From NCBI GenBank assembly GCA_027422505.1, contig JAPQWV010000328.1, forward strand, positions 372,001 through 436,000: a DNA stretch of 64,000 nt. The letters are read 5' to 3'. The position numbers were made by a program, and so were the translations under genes. Shown piece after piece: positions 60,688 to 64,000 of the stretch. Position 1 is the first letter of the stretch, and the number at the start of each line of letters is the position of its first letter. Origin of the DNA: Craterostigma plantagineum (lineage: Eukaryota; Streptophyta; Magnoliopsida; Lamiales; Linderniaceae). The notes beneath the pieces are model-generated. The model was not told the DNA's origin, ran no database searches, and saw only the letters and a program-made list of their open reading frames with translations.

Positions 60688-61953
60688 TGATAATTAGATA
60701 CCACTTACTAGGAAATTGAAGAGTAACTGAACTTTTATCTTAACTTTTGTACAGCAGTATCTCGGTAGTATCATGGTTTTCATAACGAAGCCCTTCGTTT
60801 CTACCATTTAAACAAGAGTTGCATATTTGCTAGCGCCGAAATCCCAACCGTTTATTTACTGCAATTGAACAAATTTGCCCATGAGAGAGGAAAGCGATCA
60901 AAGAAAATATCTGCGGACTGTAGTTATAGAAGTTGGATGGATCCTTTTATTAACGGATCTAGATTCCTAGATTGTCAAACTTCCATCAAAATTTTATAAA
61001 TCTCGTCTATGACCAGTTTGGATTCCGAATTTTTTTTCTACCAAATCTTCCGTTTGGGCAACCGGGCAGATTTAAGTTTGGATTTCGACCAAATCCAAGC
61101 TTAAATCTAAGCGCTTATTATTTGTCGAAGTTGAAATTCTATGTCATTATCTATTTCCGAAATCCAAAGCTGAGTCCGTAAAGAGTTTTTCGGAAGTAAT
61201 AAGAGTAAGAATAAATAATGACAAAGATAATAAAAAATAATAATAATAATTAGGGGATGAATGATGAGTCGAACGGACCCGCGAGCTCGAGCTCACTCGT
61301 GGGTGCTTGAAAGCTCGCAAGTTGGCTTGCGATCATGTTTTGTTCTATTATTTATATTTTTACTTTACTTTTGTGCTTTTTATATTTTTTTGAAAAGTTA
61401 GAAGTGGAGTTCGACGAGCTTCTCGAGCTCATGCTCGAACTTCATTTTGAAGTCAGTCTTCGAAATCCAAATATTTGCCAAACAATGTATGTGGATTTTA
61501 AAATATCCGTCAAGACCAAATAATTACTATCAAGTCACTTCATCCATCTGATATTTTTTCCATTGTTTATAATTTTCCCTTTCATTTTTAATGTTTTGTG
61601 ATTTGATGTTCGAGTAAGCGTGCATCTACAGGTGTCAATTTTTCATTCAACTTGTCGGCCATCTAACGGAATGATTAATTTGGTTGAAAATAGACGGTAA
61701 CGAGGACTACGTCGGTCCACGAGAAATATTAATGACGAAATTGGTTCATGTGATAAAATATGGGGACCATTTTAGAGTTCTCCCTTATCCCAACTTCCAA
61801 TCTTGGATGAAATTACAGGTATAAGGTTTTATTTTTCAAATATGTAACTCGGAATCCTTGCTTTTAATATTCAACAAATCTCATGACCAGAGAACACAAT
61901 ATACAACTATTTTTTATATTAATAATCCGTTTTCACAAACTAACTCCGAATAA
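60688..61953. other. Intergenic, AT-rich; no gene identified
   Basis: Contains a short (AAT)n run near 61230-61250 and GAGCTCGAGCTC-type words near 61290-61430. The small open frames have no recognisable similarity. It lies downstream of the expansin-like gene. Confidence 0.5.
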
Positions 61954-63331
61954 TTAACCGACATTCACTTTCGACGAACAGGTCTGCCCAGCTTTCCAAG
62001 CATCGGGGATGACGTTGGGCGCGGCGACTGACTTCTTCGACTCGATGGTCGTTACCCTAACGGAGTACGGCCCTTTCAAGACGTTATGGTTCAAGCCGTC
62101 GGACTTGAATGTAGCCCCAAACGAATGCTGCATGGAAATCCACTTCTTCGAGTTCGAAGGCAATATCTCGACCAACCCCAGATCCCCGTCTCCGTTCACG
62201 TACTGGATCACAAATGCCAGATAGTAGTCGGTGGACCCCGGGTCTATCCTGAATGCTATCCCCCTCTTAGTATCGCACGATGTCCTACACGAATCAAAAC
62301 CCTCGATTAGTTAGTTAAAAGGAATATATGTTAAAGTAGGAAAACCCTAATAAGCACATGTGTCCCAAGCTTATGAGTGTCAATCGTTCTCATGTGTGGG
62401 CCCATGGGCGCAGGCCCGATAATGAAAACAATATATATTATACTATAAAAAGATTATAATCGCCGCCTTGTAATAATAAATAAAACTGTCCCGAAAGAAT
62501 GATTAATAACCGTTGATATTGGACATTGATTCGTCCGGTATTGCGAAGAGCATCGGCCTTGCCAAGTTTAGCTAAATATCCGAAAGCTGTCCCGCTCAGG
62601 TCGAAGTGAACGGCTCCATCGGACGACTCCATTGTCTGGACCCGAGTCCGTGATGGTGACTGTGATTGGATATCCCGAGCACGAAGGGTTTCCGTGCATT
62701 TCACCTGTGGATAATTATAGCAGTGTAAGAGTTTGGAAAGGGAAAGCGGGCTACTATAAAGTAATAAAGATGCCCGAAAATCATTCTTACAACCTGATAA
62801 CATCTCGCACAACCTTGTCCTGATTCAAACACGGTACTGCTTCCCGCAGCTATCAAGCGGTTGTACGGTGGATTCTCTACTTCGGGTCCGAGCAAGCTCC
62901 GCCTGCAAAAAAAGAGAGAAACAATTTTACGTACGTTATATGTCGAACTTGTCGGTGCTATCGACTAATTTCGTCACCATAAAAAGCGACAGTAAGTCAA
63001 AATAAGAAATGCTTGAGAGAGCACATATGATGGCATTCGAACTTGAAATTTTTTGTGGTTTCAACCTAAATGCAAAGGGGTTTGCTCCGCAAATGAGAAT
63101 ATATTATTCGCAAGTGTTGTAATTCAAATTAGCGTTACGAAGTAGGAAGGCGATCATACCGTCAGATCCGGCCCCACTGGGCGGGCCATACCAAGTAGCT
63201 ATTGCCGGTGCATAACCGCCGACGAGAGAAGAAGCCTTGATCGAAATGGAACGCATACAAGCACAATGCTCTAATAGCATGAGGAACGTGACAAAAATAA
63301 CAGGGTGTGATGCTTCTTCAATAGTAAACAT
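61954..63331 (-). pseudogene. Beta-expansin-like gene, four exons, frame-disrupted
   Basis: Expansins are secreted wall proteins that loosen cellulose-hemicellulose contacts. Exon 1 (63331-63160) has a hydrophobic signal peptide and ATWYGPPSGAGSDG. Exon 2 (62902-62794) reads GGAC then, in another frame, [28 protein letters not shown]. Exon 3 (62704-62511) reads VKCT, then [16 protein letters not shown], then [25 protein letters not shown] with the HFD motif of the barrel domain. Exon 4 (62284-61954) is the C-terminal carbohydrate-binding domain (FVIQYVNGDGDLG ... LKGPYSVRVTT ... VIPDAWKAG). All introns are GT-AG. Joined exons total 806 bp, not a multiple of three. About 4 bp is missing after GGAC in exon 2, one G is missing in VKCTGN, and a compensating shift follows before GAVHF. 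The combined length (about 268 codons) fits the family. The beta class fits best; sequencing error is the alternative to a true pseudogene. Confidence 0.82.
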
Positions 63332-63450
63332 GTTTTTTTCTTAGGGAGACGAAGAGAAATAGGAAGTATTAGCTAATCAAAGCAACAGAAATATTAATTC
63401 TCTTTTTTTTTTCTTTTTCTGTGTGTGGTGTTTGTGGACATCAGCCGTAC

Positions 63451-63460
63451 TTTATATACT
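63451..63460 (-). promoter_or_regulatory. TATA box of the expansin-like gene
   Basis: The minus strand reads AGTATATAAA about 120 bp upstream of the ATG at 63331, a normal distance for a plant promoter with a short 5' UTR. Confidence 0.6.
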
Positions 63461-64000
63461 GGTTGTGTTGTAAACTATTTGATAATCATGGCAAGGAAAT
63501 GTGATTAGTTTTGATGGTTTTGTATTTTTGGATCTTTCGATTGTGGATTTTGTATTTGTTAGGATTAGATATGTGTTCTTGACTATGTCATAATCAAGGC
63601 AACTGAATGTAATTAGTTTTTGTGTTGTGGTATATGTGGATCTATAATTGTGTCTTTTATATTTGTATTTTAAATATGTTTTCTTAAAAATTTAAACATA
63701 GAACATTATAATTTAAATTATGCTATTTCAAATTTTGTATACAGTCACATTTACTAAAAGACTATAATAAAATGGATAATTCTGTTCGCATCCCCTTTAT
63801 ACACCCCCTAATAAATAGAGAAAGACAATATTATAGACAGTTCTTAGTTAACTTGACCATTTCATTTAACTCCATTTATTAGTTACATGCTGACTCCTAT
63901 TTGTTATTCACTTTGTATTTTTCTGAATTTAAAGACGACAATTGTAGTGAACTTTGATTAATAAATTGCTCTTCTCCAGGAGAACTACACTACGGAATTT
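63461..64000 (-). other. Upstream region of the expansin-like gene
   Basis: AT-rich with no coding similarity on either strand. An approximate duplication of a GTAATTAGTTTTTGT-like phrase occurs near 63500 and 63608. The last bases read CACTACGGAATTT, not enough to call a transposon end. Confidence 0.45.

Noticed and set aside
61200..61450. GAGCTCGAGCTC-rich stretch as a gene or regulatory element
   Set aside because: No reading frame or known motif supports it; it is only compositionally odd.
1..64000. CRISPR array, prokaryotic defence or toxin-antitoxin system, operons
   Set aside because: The regular repeats are LTR tandem arrays without spacers, and the genes are plant retroelements and an intron-containing plant gene.
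63988..64000. Possible CACTA transposon start (CACTACGG) at the right edge
   Set aside because: Only five bases match the canonical terminus and no subterminal repeats or partner end can be seen before the window stops.

Overview
This is plant nuclear DNA, most likely from a flowering plant. The evidence is several classes of plant LTR retrotransposon primed by initiator tRNA-Met, a CACTA transposon end, a hAT-type MITE, and an intron-bearing expansin gene. Nothing bacterial, organellar or CRISPR-like is present. About 58 of the 64 kb is a stack of transposable elements inserted into one another. The only host-type gene is a broken beta-expansin-like gene at the right edge. I cannot name the species; a eudicot is a guess.

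Left stack (1-33440). A decayed Ty3/gypsy chromovirus on the + strand, here called G1, enters the window inside gag. It is split by two insertions, each with a perfect 5-bp target-site duplication. A Ty1/copia element (Copia-X, 677-6716, TSD ATTTG) sits in the G1 protease. It has lost its RT-RNaseH region and most of its 3' LTR. A Sirevirus-like copia element (Sire-S, 8653-30078, - strand, TSD CCGAG) sits at the start of the G1 integrase. Sire-S is itself interrupted in its 3' noncoding region by an intact gypsy chromovirus (G2, 10580-20905, - strand, TSD GTGCG). G2 has one uninterrupted 1487-residue gag-pol frame and nearly identical 2.8-kb LTRs. The order of insertion is therefore G1, then Sire-S, then G2. 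LTR divergence seen by eye agrees with that order.

Middle (33441-37750). A Tat/Retand-like gypsy relic (LTR, primer site, broken gag) is followed by a truncated LTR related to the G1 LTR.

Right stack (about 37750-58045). Two members of one unusual copia family lie in opposite orientations. The + element (C1) was hit inside its 3' accessory ORF by the - element (C2). C2 then lost its 5' LTR together with about 200 bp of C1. This explains the apparent 3.3-kb inverted repeat (about 37.9-41.25 kb against 45.05-48.5 kb). The family has short LTRs (about 350 bp), a spacer of about 3.6 kb after RNaseH with several polypurine-tract-like motifs, and a long third ORF that ends at the 3' LTR.

Right edge (58046-64000). 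A CACTA 3' end with subterminal repeats and a (CT)n microsatellite is followed by AT-rich sequence, a 783-bp hAT MITE with a perfect 8-bp TSD, more AT-rich sequence, and then the beta-expansin-like pseudogene on the - strand with four recognisable exons and a TATA box.

A recurring oddity is that several unrelated noncoding regions are each packed with their own short, degenerate, often CG-containing motif: TCGACATTT in G2, TTCGCGAA in the G1-type LTRs, CACGGCCGTGAC in Copia-X and TCGATCG-like words in the C1/C2 spacer. All coordinates and comparisons were made by reading the sequence, without alignment software.
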